The notes beneath the pieces were generated by a model, which was not told the DNA's origin, made no database searches, and saw only the letters and a list, made by a program, of their open reading frames with translations. Source: Kalmusia sp. IMI 367209 (taxonomy: Eukaryota; Ascomycota; Dothideomycetes; Pleosporales; Didymosphaeriaceae). From it: a DNA stretch of 64,000 nt. The DNA lies in the NCBI GenBank assembly GCA_027946365.1, contig JAPEUQ010000008.1:62001-126000 (forward strand). Direction: 5' to 3'. Shown piece after piece: positions 11,560-23,868 of the stretch (positions within the stretch are counted from its first letter, which is position 1; every line of letters starts with the position of its first letter). A program made the translations under genes and the position numbers.

Positions 11560-13338
11560 ATGTCCCTCTCGATACCAAACGCCCCGAATGCTGGGCTCTT
11601 CAAGCAAGGCTACCAAAAGTACCGTTGTCCAACACCCCTCACTGTGCTGTACATACATCTAACCACCCCACAATAGCTACGATGCCGAAGATGGTGCAGT
11701 CATTCGCAACATCGACGCATGCCGGACCATAGCCCAGACGGTGCAGACATCCCTTGGACCCTATGGCCGCAACAAAATTGTCATAAACCATTTGCAGAAG
11801 ATGATATTAACGAGTGATGCCGCAACGATATTGAGAGAGCTGGAGGTCGTGCACCCCGCAGCGAAGTTGCTGGTCATGGCGAGCCAGCAACAGGAGGCCG
11901 AGATGGGTGATGCGACCAACATGGTCATCGTTCTAGCTGGCGAGCTATTGAAGAAGGCCGAGGAGCTTATACGCATGGGACTCAAGACGAGCGATATCGT
12001 GCTGGGCTATGAGAAAGCGCAGGTTGCTGCCCTGCAGATCTTGGAAGGTACGACAAGAACGATGTGTTGGTACGAGCATTAAGCTAAACTGGCACTACAG
12101 AGCTCGTATGCGACAAGGTTGAAGATATTCGCTCACAAGAAGAACTGAGCAAGGCAATCCGCACCGTCGTAGCAGCCAAGCAGTCCGGTAGCGAAGACTT
12201 CCTAGCAGATCTCGTCGCCGAAGGCGTCCTTGCCGTTCTTCCTAAGAACCCCGTCAACTTCAATGTGGACAACATCCGCGTGGTTAAGATCATGGGTGGC
12301 AGCCTGGAGCAGAGCAAGGTTGTTAAGGGCATGGTCTTCGCTCGGGAGCCAGAAGGCAACATCAAGAAAGCACAGAAGGCTAAAGTCGGTGTCTACTCGT
12401 GTCCAATCGATATCTCACAGACGGAGACGAAGGGTACGGTGCTGCTACACAATGCTAAGGAGATGTTGGACTTCACCAAGGGGGAGGAGCAACAAATTGA
12501 GCAGATCGTAAAGGAGCTGCACGATTCTGGTCTCCGCGTGATTGTCGCAGGCTCAACAGTCGGCGAGCTTGCTGCCCACTACCTCAACCGCTACAACATT
12601 CTCGTCATCAAGGTACTCTCCAAGTTCGAACTCCGCCGCCTCTGCCGTGTCGTTGGCGCGACGCCTCTTGCTCGCCTCGGCGCCCCCATGCCGGATGAGA
12701 TGGGCTCAGTCGATATTGTAGAGACCCTCGAAATTGGCGGCGACCGCGTGACCGTCTTTAGGCAAGAGAATGAACAGACACGGACAGCAACGCTCGTGCT
12801 TCGCGGTGCAACCCAGAACCACCTCGACGACGTTGAGCGCGCCATCGACGACGGTGTCAACGTAGTCAAAGCTATCACCCGCGACGCACGACTCGTTCCC
12901 GGAGCGGGCGCTACCGAAATGCAACTCATTGAGCGCATCAAGTCGCTCGCGGACCGCACACCCGGCCTCTCCCAGTACAGCATCCGCAAGTACGCCGAAG
13001 CTTTCGAGGTGATCCCCCGGACGCTCGCAGAGTCAGCTGGTCTCGACGCTACCGAAGTCCTTGCTCGTCTGTACGTCGCACACGCCGCGCAGAAGGGCCG
13101 GAAAGACGACGAGTGGACGATTGGTGTGGACATTGAGAATGACGATGGGAGTGGGACGTTGGATGCGAAGGATGAAGGTATTTTGGACTTGTGGGTAAGC
13201 AAGAGCTGGGCTATCAGGCTGGCGACGGAGGCGGCAAGGACAGTATTGAGCGTAGATCAGATTATTGTGGCGAGACAAGCAGGTGGGCCGAAGATGCCGG
13301 GAAAGGCTCAACAGGGTAATTGGGACAACGATGATTAA
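11560..13338 (+). CDS. CCT8: Chaperonin-containing TCP-1 complex, subunit theta
   Basis: Three exons (11560-11618, 11677-12047, 12101-13338) give 555 aa, the usual length of theta subunits. It starts MSLSIPNAPNAGLFKQGYQ, the theta-type N-terminus. Group II chaperonin motifs are visible: TSLGPYGRNK and TSDAATILREL near the nucleotide site, GDATNMVIVLAGELL (catalytic GDxT), and VPGAGATEMQL in the C-terminal equatorial domain. It is one of eight subunits of the cytosolic CCT ring that folds actin and tubulin. Intron 2 has a clear branch-like CTAAACT before CACTACAG. Confidence 0.95.
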
Positions 13339-13765
13339 GTGATGAGCTAGGAGATGGGGATGGTATGTGTACGATCAGGCAAAGGCTAGTAATAAGATCG
13401 TCGTGTCAAAAGGCAATTACTTTGCGTTCTGGAAAGCTGACATGTATTCTTTACATTCATCTTTTGATCATACAGACGGACGAAATTGAGCGAAATTAAG
13501 CTCCAGTCTATAGTAAACCTTACATGCCCTTTGTGGCCCCAGCATGTGATTTATATGCTACTAGCTATGATATACAGTGGGATGGCCTCCGTCTTCTCAT
13601 TTCCCACACTCAATAAAAGGGTATCAGTCTGTTCCCAACTTTTGGTAACTCCCATCAAAGAATGCAAAGGTGTAAAGCGCCCAAAGAAACTCCAAATCGT
13701 GACTTGAAGCCGAGAAACATGATCGACTGATCCGTGACTTGTTAGTACTGTCGCCGTGGACTCAT
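13339..13765. other. Convergent 3' region between CCT8 and ISY1
   Basis: Holds the 3' ends of both genes; an AATAAA lies at 13612-13617 on the plus strand. No gene seen. Confidence 0.4.
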
Positions 13766-14527
13766 TCAACCTAATTTCTCGAGAAGCTTCCTCTTTCGGC
13801 GTTCGATGAGCTCTTCGTTGACCTCGTCAAGCGTCGGTACACTCCATCGCACGCCATCCCCTGCATCTCCAGGTAGCTCTTCCCATACCTTGGGTGTCTT
13901 GCCCGGCTTCTCATTCAGATTATTCGGTAGCACCATGAAGTCGTCCCACGCCTCCTTCTCCTTCGCGCGCTCATACGCCAATAATGTGCCATCCTCTTCG
14001 TCCAAGTTGTACCCGTAGTACCCAGCATCAATCCTCTGCCTCAGTTCACTCCTCTTCTCCCTTCCCCTCGCGGCTCCCTCGTCATCCTCGGGCCTCGCCT
14101 GCCTCTCAAACAACTCCTTTACGCCTGGTAACTCCCTCGCGCGCCCAAAATATCGATATCCCTTTCCGCCGCCCGGAACCTCCCTGCCCTCCTCATCCAG
14201 CACCCTACCCCCGCGCATATAATTCGGGCCGCCCATATTCCTGATCTGGCTCTCCCACATGTGCTTCTCGCGCATCAGTTTGTTGATCTCGTCGTTCAGG
14301 TCGCGAATCTGATAGTCTGACAGCGCAGGGTCCTGGATTTTTGTGACTTTGCGCGAGATCTCTTTGAGGACCTGACCACGCCATTTTTCGCAAACGGGGA
14401 TGGATGTCACGCCTGTGATGAGCTTAGGGCGTCTCGTGCGCGATATGTCGATTATGCCAGCCTCGGCAGCTTGCGCGGCGCGGAAGCGGAAGAGCATCGA
14501 GTGCGCTTTTTCGCTGTTGCGAGCCAT
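13766..14527 (-). CDS. ISY1: Pre-mRNA splicing factor Isy1
   Basis: Intronless 253-aa protein. The N-terminus MARNSEKAHSMLFRFR and the blocks RPKLITGVTSIPVCEKWRGQ, IQDPALSDYQIRDLNDEINK and NYMRGG...RGYRYFGRA are the conserved Isy1 core. In yeast this NineTeen-complex-associated factor acts in the first catalytic step of splicing. The C-terminal part is acidic/basic and ends ELIERRKRKLLEKLG. The unrelated spliceosomal gene CWC24 lies 8 kb away. Confidence 0.95.
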   Translation of the reverse strand: MARNSEKAHSMLFRFRAAQAAEAGIIDISRTRRPKLITGVTSIPVCEKWRGQVLKEISRKVTKIQDPALSDYQIRDLNDEINKLMREKHMWESQIRNMGGPNYMRGGRVLDEEGREVPGGGKGYRYFGRARELPGVKELFERQARPEDDEGAARGREKRSELRQRIDAGYYGYNLDEEDGTLLAYERAKEKEAWDDFMVLPNNLNEKPGKTPKVWEELPGDAGDGVRWSVPTLDEVNEELIERRKRKLLEKLG

Positions 14528-15776
14528 CTTTGCAGATTTGTTGGGCCTCTTTCTTCAGATGTTGTATATATCGTCTGGGTTGATGTGTACTTCGAATTAT
14601 CGCGCGATCGGCTCGACGTGTGTGAGGCGTTGTATCGTGCTCGCTCGGGGATGTACGTCCCTCTATTACTCCGTCGCGCACCAGGCACACCCCTTCCAGA
14701 TCAACCCGTTACACGTAAAAGATCGCTGCCCGCAGTCGCAGAAGGGAAAGCAATTAGGCCGTAGTGGTAAGGAAAGATGCGCCGGTGCGACGGTCACGGT
14801 GGATTCAATGTGAGGATGGGAAGATGACGACGCGTTGAGTGGGTGAGGGCGAAAGTTCAACAAGCGCGGAGGGCGGTGGGTTGGGGCAGAAAGCGCTTGG
14901 CGGTTATGTTTGTTTCACCGTGCGTGCATGCGCCTTCCTTGCTCGGGAGGTGGCGCTGTCCCTATTTCGGTGACGTGTTCATGCGGTGCGTCACAGTCAT
15001 TTGTTTTTTTAATATTGCGAGCATAGTGTGTAGGCATAAGTGTCTATATGGCAAATCCTGGGTTATGCACTAAGGCCTAGGAAGAATCTCGAAGCAGCAT
15101 GGAGGTATCCTCAGCAAATGTCTGTCTTAGTGTTTCTAATGTCCGCAACGACTTGCATGTCACTCTCATTACATCACTCGTTCTACAAACAGACCTGTTT
15201 GCAATTTATGTCTTTCTTTCGCATCGATCACTACCACCAATTTGACAATTGTATCTTGACAGGTACGCGCACCACTCATAGTACCCTCCACCTCCACCTC
15301 CTATAAAACATTATCAAATCTTCCCTACTCCAAAACAATACAGGAAAGCAAGTGAACGACAGACATGAAGGAAAATATGACACTAGAAAGAAACAATTAT
15401 GTGACAGGCTTGTCAGTCGACTAAAATCACGTAGAAAGGAAAAAGAGTACAGCAAAGAGAGTCGTCAAGTGTGCTTTACCCCCGCAGGAGCACAAGCAGC
15501 AGTCATCGCAGGATCCCAATTCAAGCCCCACTCCACGCTTCTCGCCCAATCCTTGACCACCGAACGCCAATTCCAGAACCATAGGGTTTGGAACTCCTAC
15601 TTCCATCGACTGGAACCCCTCACTCGGATCCACACCAGGAGACAGCATCCCAAAACCGAGAGCTGGAGAGACAAAGACAAAGGAGAGGTGCTCGCAAACC
15701 GCTTTCTAGGTGAATGATGCAGTCGTTTGGGCATGACTGTAAGAAACAAATGACTGTCAGTCAGGTCAAGAATTGA
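14528..15776. other. Intergenic region upstream of ISY1
   Basis: About 1.25 kb containing the ISY1 promoter and the 3' flank of the ApsA/Num1 gene. Short frames only; nothing recognisable. Confidence 0.4.
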
Positions 15777-18700
15777 CTAGGTAGGTGTGGCGCTGCCAGG
15801 AACAAACATGGTGCAAGCAATGCTTGCTGGGAGAGTGTGTAGGTAATTGGTGAGGAGGCTTAACCCGCAGTAGAGTGCTGCGCTTTCCAGCTCCATTTGG
15901 TGACGTATTTGGTCGTTGCGACCCTGTGATTCTGCGCGAGAATGGGACCGGGAGCTCATAGAGCCAATGATTGAGGGTCGCGAATGGAAGCTACCATGAC
16001 GACCTTTGACGGAGTGATGATGGAGCTGTCCGACGTGATGTTTGCCTAGATGAACATTAGCGTAAAGTTACCGAAACTAAGGACCATAAACCTACCATCA
16101 CAGCAGGCTCTCACATCCAACATCGCCAGGCGGTCTGCATCACGAGCATTAGATTCTACCAATTCTCGACTGAGATCTGCAGCAGAGTTGTTCGGTTCGT
16201 CGTAGGTAACGGCCTCTTGCGCACTTGTTTTGCTAAATCTACTTGACAATGATCCCCGCATTGCCGAACTAGATCGAAGCATGCTACTGAACCGACTACC
16301 GACCGAGCTCTGTCCTGGTTCAGTTGAAACTGGACGTGGGGATGACACAGTTGATTGTCTGAGTGTAGGAATCTGTGCATGGTGGGGGGAAGATGTGCGC
16401 CGAGTGTTATATGTAGAGTAAGAAGCTCGCGAACGACCAGTTTGTCGAGACGAGCTTCTATAACCGGCGTTGAACTCGCTCTGGATCTCGTTTGCTTCGG
16501 CCGGCTGTCCTTCATCACCGTTCTCGGTTCGTTTTAGAAGGTAGGCAAGTGCATTGAACCAAGTCTCGTGACGTTGACTGGTAGTTGCAGTGAACTTGAT
16601 AGTGCGTCCAGGCGTGGTCACTACCAAACTCTTCTGATGAAGTCCCGGAGGTAAGGGATTATCGTCTGAGACTTCATGGACCCCCTCAATAGCCACGCTC
16701 TTCGCTTTGAGCTGCGCTCGACCAGCAGTCTGAGGATCCTGTTCGCTCCAGTACAGCGTGCGTGTGTACGGATGCACCCAGAAGAAGCGACGATGGCGGG
16801 TCTCTGACATGGCTTCACGCCCCGCTTTCCGCGTGTACTTCCAAAGGAATTCACCGATCATGGTCTGAGTGATGGCTTGGATCATGCGCGGATCTGTCAT
16901 ACTCGGATCAAGACCGCTTTGACTAAAGGTGGGGCCGCCCGGAATGTTGAACCGATGGTCGATTTCAGAAGTGAATGAGGACACTGACGACCGACGAGTG
17001 ACTGGAGAAGTAGCGCCACTCCGAGTTTGCGAAGGATATCTAGGCCGAGGTGTAGTACCACCGGTCTTGGGGCTCGCAGGAACGGCTTTAGTTTTGATTG
17101 ATGGTGTCTGCGGCCGGTTCTTGTACGCAGAGGCTGGCATTATTGGCGGACCCATAGTTCCCATAGCTCCCGGTGTGGTCGGCGTGGCAAGGGGTGGCGG
17201 CGACTTCAAGGCAGCCGCAGCAATGACTTCCTTATGATCAGCTGGAAGAGGCGGAGCGTCTCCTCCGCGCGAACGGATGCTAGAAGAGCTTCCAGGGCGT
17301 CGAGGAGTGCGACCGAATTCATTCGAATTACGTCTACCAGGTGATGCAGGAGGAGACATGTTCTTCTCCACACCGGCTGCTGCAATCGTACCTGAGTGCC
17401 GTTGAGTGCGAGCTAATAGTAATCGATCAATCTGGTCCGCAGAAACCATGGTCTGTGTTCCTTCATCAGAAGTAGCGCCCTTATATTGTTTGGGGAAAGG
17501 GTAGCCATCTTCAGCACCACGTTTATTTCGCACATTGGAAGAAATAGGCTCCAGGGGCGCGCGTCCCCCCCCGCTTTCTGGTTGTTGGGTTTGAAGAGCT
17601 TCGACTTGGGCTCCAGATGGTGATATGAAGACAGGAATCAAAGGAGTACGATGTGCAGTTTGTGGTCTTGAAGGAGCATCTGGTTCCGTCTCCTGAGACA
17701 CGATCGTAGATATAGATATCGTAGCAGCCGGAATACGGTTTGCAGTCGACGGTCTGCTTGGGCTGGGAAGGAACGCCGGTAGAGTAGGTGACTCTGGCTG
17801 TGTATCTTGCAGGATAGTGACATCAGAGAACCTATGCTGGGGCTGAGGCGGTGTGCGTGGATCAATGGGCTGCGTCTGCTGCGCTGCGATCGTACCGATC
17901 TCCCATGGAGCGCGCTCGGGGGGATCACTGGGCGAGGTCGTCTGATGTGACACAATAGACAGCTGTGGGGGTGCTGGGCGCGGCAATTGCACTGGGTCTG
18001 TAACTAGAGACCAGTGATGAGACAACGTCGAGGCAGGAATTGATATGGGCTCTGTTGTTTGATGTGACACCGAAGAAAATTGTGACGGCGATAATGTTGC
18101 TGCTGCTGGCTCGGTGTATTGCTGAGAAACCGAAGAGAGGCTTGATGTAGGTGCGCTTGATGCAATTGGTTCTGTCGCTTGATATGAGATAGAAGCAATC
18201 TGCGACAGAGCAGGTCTTTGGGCTTCTACAGGTTCTGTAGCTTGAGAAGAGACCAATGAGAGCTGTGCAGGCGATACGCGAGGCAACTCGACTGGGGCTG
18301 TAACCTGAGAGAATAGCCCAGACCTATTCAATGGCGGCAGCTGCGAGACATCCCTGGGGATAGAAGTCTGGCTAGACAAAGAAGACATGCTCAGTGAAAT
18401 TTTCTGCGGTTCATCCTCGATAGGGGCAGCCTTTAAAGTATCCAAAGTACCCTCAATGGGCTCTGTTACTTGAGTAGATATAGAAGAGGCGAGCGACGGC
18501 GCAGCGTACGAGCCACTAGAAGAGCGAGACTCGACAGGTTCTGTCGTCTGACCAGCAATGGATGAAACACCAAGCATGGGTGGAATTGCTCGTGCGAGGA
18601 CTGGTGACATTGGTTCCGTCCCTTGCGTAGCAAAAGATGACATCTGGAGTGACGGACGCAGAGGAGCCTGGGGAACAGTGCCTTGGCTATGCACAGTGGA

Positions 18701-21301
18701 CATGTCGAGCGATGGTACAAGAGGAGAGTGTGGCAAAGTATCTTGTGCTGAAACAGTCGATATGCTCAATGGAGGTGATGGGACATGCTGAGGAGCCGTG
18801 TCTTGCTCGGATAGTGAAGAGAGTTGCAAATGTGCTGGTAACGCAGACCGCGGCTCTGTACCTTGTGCCGCCATTGTGGACAAACGCAGAAAAGGAATGG
18901 GAGCTGATTGCGGTACGGTGCCTTGCGTGACATGCGTTGACAGTCCAAATGACGGTAGAGGAGCAGACTCCGGTTCTGTCCCTTGTGTTGCGAGACTTGA
19001 TAGAGTGAATGACGGCGCCTGGGCAGACTGTGGCTCTGTGTGCTGCATCGATATAAATGAAATGTTACTGGGTTCCATTGATTGAGGCGGTATCCACGTT
19101 TCTGTCATCATGCCAGAATCCACCATGGGTGGTTTAGAAAGAATTACTGACTGTAGCGGGGATCTTCCTAGCGCTGACTTCCTGAAGGTCTCTGGGGAAG
19201 AGTCTGGCGACAGCACGCTGGATCGACTAGGCGTACCATCCGCAACACTACCATCTTCGCTTTCTCCTCCACTAAGAGCATCAAGCTCGGCGAACAGGCT
19301 CTTGCCCTGAGCGGGAGTGTTGTTGTTGCTATCGATGACAAAGCTCGAAGGCGAATCTCTCGCAGCAGGCGGCGTGTCGGGAAATATTTCCTGACTGGCC
19401 CGTGGTGTGGATCTACGGTGTGCGCTCTGGCGAACCTTGATCCTATAACGGGGGTGTTGAGGTTGCACTGGCGTCCTCATCTCCAAGTTGTCCCATTCAT
19501 CGCCCGAGGTAGAAGCCGTGCTCTCGTAAGAATCGCGATGTGATCTTGCCAACGATGATGGTCTTTGTCGGACGGTACCCGAAGTGGACGGTCCAGCTTC
19601 AGTCTCGGTAAGATCATCACTGCTGTCGCCGTCCAATGTCTCCGCGCCCGTCTGAAAAGCATCGGTTTCTGTTGTCGTCCCATCGCGCTCGTTGGCAGTT
19701 TCGAATGCAGCATCCGAAGTCTCGTTGGCCGTCTCAAAACCTTCATTGGCACTGGTCTCCGCAGCCGAACTGAAACCACTAGGGAAAGCACCAGGTACCA
19801 CATCAACTTGTCTAGGGGCCTTGCTCGGCGTACTAGGGACTCCATCGTGCTCTTCCCACTCATCGTCATCCAGCACAACCTCTTGGCTACCACTTCTCAG
19901 GGCGCCTAGGCGATCAGGCCGTGCAGGCTTCTTGAAGACGTCTTTGTCATTCTTTCTTCGCTTGCTAGCACTGCCAGGACCATTCACAGCACTGCGGCTC
20001 GACTCAAGTTCATCACGGGCATCTTGGAGCATTCGCTTGAGCTCAATTTTCTCGGTCTTTTCACGATGAATGTTGTTTTTAAGCTGCTGAATCATACGGT
20101 GGGCATGGTGAAGTGAATGCTTGAGAGTCTCGGATTCAAGTTGGCCGTGACGAGGCGTAGCCTTTGTCGGGGATGGAGGAGGCGAATGTTCGGGGGTCAT
20201 GGTATCGCCACCGTCTGCACCCTCGTCCGGAGAAGTATCTTCACCAGAAGCTTGCTCTTCGGCACGTATGCGATGCTGTACAGCTCGAGCAAGCTCATGA
20301 TTCTGTGTAGCCAACTCCTCCATCTTTCGTTGAAGGGCTCCTCGTTCTGTCTCCCCCATACTGACATTTCGTCGCAGACCTGACAACTCGGTCTCATGCT
20401 GTTTGGTCTTGAGAGCATGATCGTCACTAATTTTGGCGTAGAGTTGTTTCAGCTCCTCAAACTCCCGTTCTAGGGTTGCCTTCTCAGACCTGGCAAGGCT
20501 GAGGTTGTGGTTCAAACGATGCTCCTTGTCCGTGGCTGCCTTGCTCTGCGTTTCGAAGTCGCGCACTTGAGTTTCCAAGTTCCAGTTTACGTCCTTAAGC
20601 CTAGACTCGCTTTCGTCCAGCGTTCGTAACCGCTGGGAAAGACCCTCGACTTCAATCTCCAGCTGTGACCTGTCCAGATTGGACGCCTTGAGAGCCTCAT
20701 CTTTCTCGAGCAAGACAGCTTGTAAGTCTTTTAATTGAGCGAGAAGAGACGTGGAGATCTCTGTAGCAAGAGCTATATCATTGATCCGGCTTGGCTGTTG
20801 ATTTCTCTGTTTCCGAGATGGGACGCTGACCTTGGTGGGTGAATGATGCCCTTCACTGGTGTACACCGAAGCACCGGCTACAGTGTCTGTTTCCCCACTG
20901 GGCACCCTGGACTTGGGCAGGAATGCACGGGCGGTTTCCCTACCGACCTCGTTGAATTCCTTTTCTAGCTCGGCAAGTTTTTGACGCAGCTCTGGTCCGA
21001 TATCGCTAGCCTCTTCTTGTTGTGCCACCTCCTTCAGCCTATCCTCCAACTCCTTCCTTTGGTGAACAAGCGCATTGCCCAGGTGTGATGTCTCTTGTAA
21101 TCTACGTGTCGTTTCCGCGAGATGAGCTTGAAGCGCCCGCTTAGCTTGTGCGGGGGACCCGTTCAGATACAGCGAGAACTGAGAATTATCAAAGGCGGAG
21201 TATCTTTGCCTCTGGGCATCCTGCGAGCTAGTGACGAAGGGATCTGTGCCGTTGTGATCGTCCACGGCGAAGGCGCCGGGGGGTGGATTCGCTGTTGCCA
21301 T
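15777..21301 (-). CDS. apsA: ApsA/Num1-type cortical PH-domain protein for nuclear positioning
   Basis: Two exons (16096-21301 and 15777-16045, 50-bp intron) give about 1824 aa, starting MATANPPPGAFAVDD at 21301. Residues about 40-450 are coiled coil (long Leu/Glu/Lys heptads). Residues about 735-1205 hold roughly 20 degenerate units built on S-x-QxTEP-x-x-P. Residues about 1486-1590 form the diagnostic Num1/ApsA PH domain (EFLWKYTRKAGRE, RRFFWVHPYTRTLYWSEQDP, ETWFNALAYLLKR). In Aspergillus and yeast this family anchors dynein and mitochondria at the cell cortex through phosphoinositide binding. The 3' exon joins GATG to GCAAACATC; after RAESQGR the last about 45 residues look unlike the family and could reflect a missed splice. 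Confidence 0.9.
16096..16120 (-). other. Splice donor that decides the ApsA C-terminus
   Basis: The donor GTAGGT (reverse complement at 16090-16095) follows RACCDG. Read-through would add 17 residues and stop at 16046; splicing to the AG at 16046-16047 instead continues with KHHVGQLHHHS. Confidence 0.55.
17690..19090 (-). repeat. Coding tandem repeats in the ApsA/Num1 homologue
   Basis: About 20 degenerate units of roughly 20-25 codons. Each ends in a QxTxP core: QHTEP, QGTEP (several), QGTVP, QDTAP, QDTLP, QTTEP, QVTEP, QATEP, QYTEP, QDTQP, QETEP. Units near the N-terminal side are more alike than distal ones. Confidence 0.8.
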
Positions 21302-22546
21302 TAGTAGTCCTGTAGGCCCCACGATTAGTTGCCCATCGCCTAGTCTATCGCTTCCAAGCAGCTCGCGAGCTGTGGATCTTCTTGAAGGGCGATCTAAAGG
21401 ACCAGCTCGCTAGGCGCGTGAGACACGGGTGCAATAAGAGTGCCGCTACGATTGGCCCGCGCAGAGCTGCGATGAAAGCGAGATGCGGGAAGTTGCCAGG
21501 AACGGAAGCGATTGAAGGTGCCACTACCGTCAGTCGGTTAGGCACCGGAGCGCGTGAGGCGTGTGGGTGAAGGAGTGTAGATGGCTCGATGGCTTGGCCG
21601 GGTGGACGCGCGAGACAGCAGGAGCCGAAGCCGCGGTTGCTGGAGGAGTGCTGGAACGCGTCGCGGTCACACAAGGGTTGTCGGCTGCATGCGCATCCTC
21701 CGCAGCGCTTACACAGGCAAGGGGAGGAGAGGACGGCGACGGGCAGGGCAGAGGCAGAGCACCGGGAAAGAAGCGCGGAACGGGTGTTGTTTTGCATGAA
21801 TGAGATGAGCGTCTGTGCGCTGACTTGCCAGGTCGAACAGCTCCACCAAAACAACCCGCCGACAGATCAATTGGCCCTCGGTGACTCACACGCGCGCTCG
21901 ATCGCTGGGTTACCCGTGGGCACTGTGCCATAGGTCATTTCAAGGCGCTTGAGAGGCATGTTTTACATTACTATTTTGGACCGGACGCGATCATCAACAG
22001 CGTACCGCGATGACTCCACCCCACGCGACACTGTACACAAACACCCTGGAAAGGGGCCTCTGGAAGTCCACCCCAGTCACGACGTCCTATTAGCGACACG
22101 CCAAATCCAGATGTCTATCTACCAGTAAACAAGCCGAGACAGGTCGACAGGCGCGGTCCAATGCTCAGAGCCGGCACACTACCAAGAACGGTTGCCGGTG
22201 CTATTTGTTGGTCGTTCAACGCGTGGTTATTTTATCAAAAGTGCCCAACAAGACAGCCCAACAAGTCAGCCCATAAACCTCAAATGACTTTTAAAATTCT
22301 ACATCTGAAACCTGTTCTTGAGTCAATCAGCACACGTCAAACTATGGAACCCAGGACAGTTGGCAGTCGGATTGCCATAGGTGCGGGGCGGCAGATCGAC
22401 GTGGGTGATCGATGAGCGTTGACGCCACATTGGTTCACGTGATCTGATTTATCAGCCACAGCGGCTGGTGGCTGGAGCTTTCCATATCACCACCCACTAC
22501 AAGAGACTGACCATCTACACAATCTCGACTCTCTCACCGCTGCAGC
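21302..22546. other. Divergent promoter region between ApsA and CWC24
   Basis: 1.2 kb, GC-rich on the ApsA side. Several overlapping frames at 21345-21933 have arginine-rich random composition, so I see no gene. Confidence 0.4.
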
Positions 22547-23488
22547 ATGGCCGACATAGGAGCCCCCGTCATAAAGTTCAAGAAGCGAGGCGCCAAAGCA
22601 GCCCCACGAAAAGCAGCGCCGCCGCCGCCACGATCGGACTCAGATTCGTCAGGTTCAGAAGCAGAAGGCGAAGACGGTCGCGTCGTGAAGAGGCGGAAGA
22701 TCAACGGCAATGCGCTGAAGGCGTCCACGGCAGACCATCAGCCGAAGACCGCACTCGAAGGCACAACGAGATACGAAGCGAACCGCTCCGCTGTGATAGA
22801 AGCCAACAATGACGCCACCAAACACTCAAACTGGTACGAGGAGAACGCCGACGACGCGCTGAGCTCTAAAAATCTGCTCGGAAACACGCGCTCGCTTTCG
22901 AAACCGCAGTCTTTGATCGAAAAGGACGCGAATGCGCCAGAACGCAAGGTCGGCCCGCAGAAGTCCTCGTCGAACGTGCGCACAATCACCATGGTAGATT
23001 ACACCCCCGATGTGTGCAAGGATTACAAGCAGACGGGATTCTGCGGTTTCGGCGATGGTTGCAAGTTTCTGCATGCTCGTGAAGACTATGCCGCAGGGTG
23101 GAAACTGGATCGAGACTGGGAGGTGTCGAATAAGGGGAAGAAACCTGGTGGCACGGTCGTTGCCTCGGCGAACCGCGATGGCAACCAGAAGGACGAGGAT
23201 GGTATCGACTTGTCAATGCTAGAGAAGATTCCGTTTGCATGTATCATTTGCAAGAAGCCCTACAAGAACCCTATTATTACAAAGTGCGGCCACTACTTCT
23301 GCGAAGCGTGCGCGCTGTCGCGATACCGGAAGGACCCTACGTGTGCAAATTGTAGCGCAAAGACGTACGGTGTCTTCAACGGAGCGAAAAATCTACAAAA
23401 ATTACTTGATAAGAAGCAGAAGTGGGAGGACAAGAAGAAAGCGGAGGCGGAAGCCGCGGAAGCAGAGAAGGCGGACAGTGGCGATTGA
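22547..23488 (+). CDS. CWC24: Spliceosome-associated CCCH/RING protein Cwc24 (RNF113 family)
   Basis: Intronless 313-aa protein. The N-terminal half is basic and disordered (APVIKFKKRGAKAAPRK). The CCCH finger spans residues 157-177 with spacing C-x8-C-x5-C-x3-H (CKDYKQTGFCGFGDGCKFLH). The RING finger starts at Cys232 (CIICKKPYKNPIITKCGHYF, then CEAC and CANC). This exact order is the hallmark of Cwc24/RNF113, which binds the U2/U6-5' splice site region before the first splicing step. The ATG at 22547 is the first after a CT-rich leader. Confidence 0.95.
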   Translation: MADIGAPVIKFKKRGAKAAPRKAAPPPPRSDSDSSGSEAEGEDGRVVKRRKINGNALKASTADHQPKTALEGTTRYEANRSAVIEANNDATKHSNWYEENADDALSSKNLLGNTRSLSKPQSLIEKDANAPERKVGPQKSSSNVRTITMVDYTPDVCKDYKQTGFCGFGDGCKFLHAREDYAAGWKLDRDWEVSNKGKKPGGTVVASANRDGNQKDEDGIDLSMLEKIPFACIICKKPYKNPIITKCGHYFCEACALSRYRKDPTCANCSAKTYGVFNGAKNLQKLLDKKQKWEDKKKAEAEAAEAEKADSGD

Positions 23489-23868
23489 GCAAGCGTGCGA
23501 CTGCAGTGACTTCTGAATACAGAGGCAAGAAACTATAGGTGGGAGTCCAGGGATCTTTGGGAAGCGCCATCGAATATTCTCCACTAGGCTCCGAGTGCAT
23601 GCAGGTCGAACCTGTGCGAAGCCTCAGAATAGTTGCCTAAAGGTCCACAAGGTTGCCATATTGAGGTTGGGAAAGAGGCTGGTCAAGAGACGACCATGTC
23701 ATAGCTAGATCTAGTATAAATGCAGCTAGCTAAGAGCCACAACAGTTCTTCAATATCTGTACAAAACTCGCTTTATCAGCACGAATCTATTCATATTTGC
23801 ATATTCCCAGGCATATTTGTCTCCAAAGTCTAGGTCGATCACGAATAAGAGGCATCTCATCTTGAAGC
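23489..23868. other. Intergenic region
   Basis: 380 bases; nothing recognised. The sequence expected for the missing N-terminal part of the DUF1996 copy is not found here. Confidence 0.4.

Noticed and set aside
21345..21933. Several overlapping ORFs near the ApsA start.
   Set aside because: Arg/Ala/Ser-rich frames on both strands of a GC-rich promoter; none has a motif.
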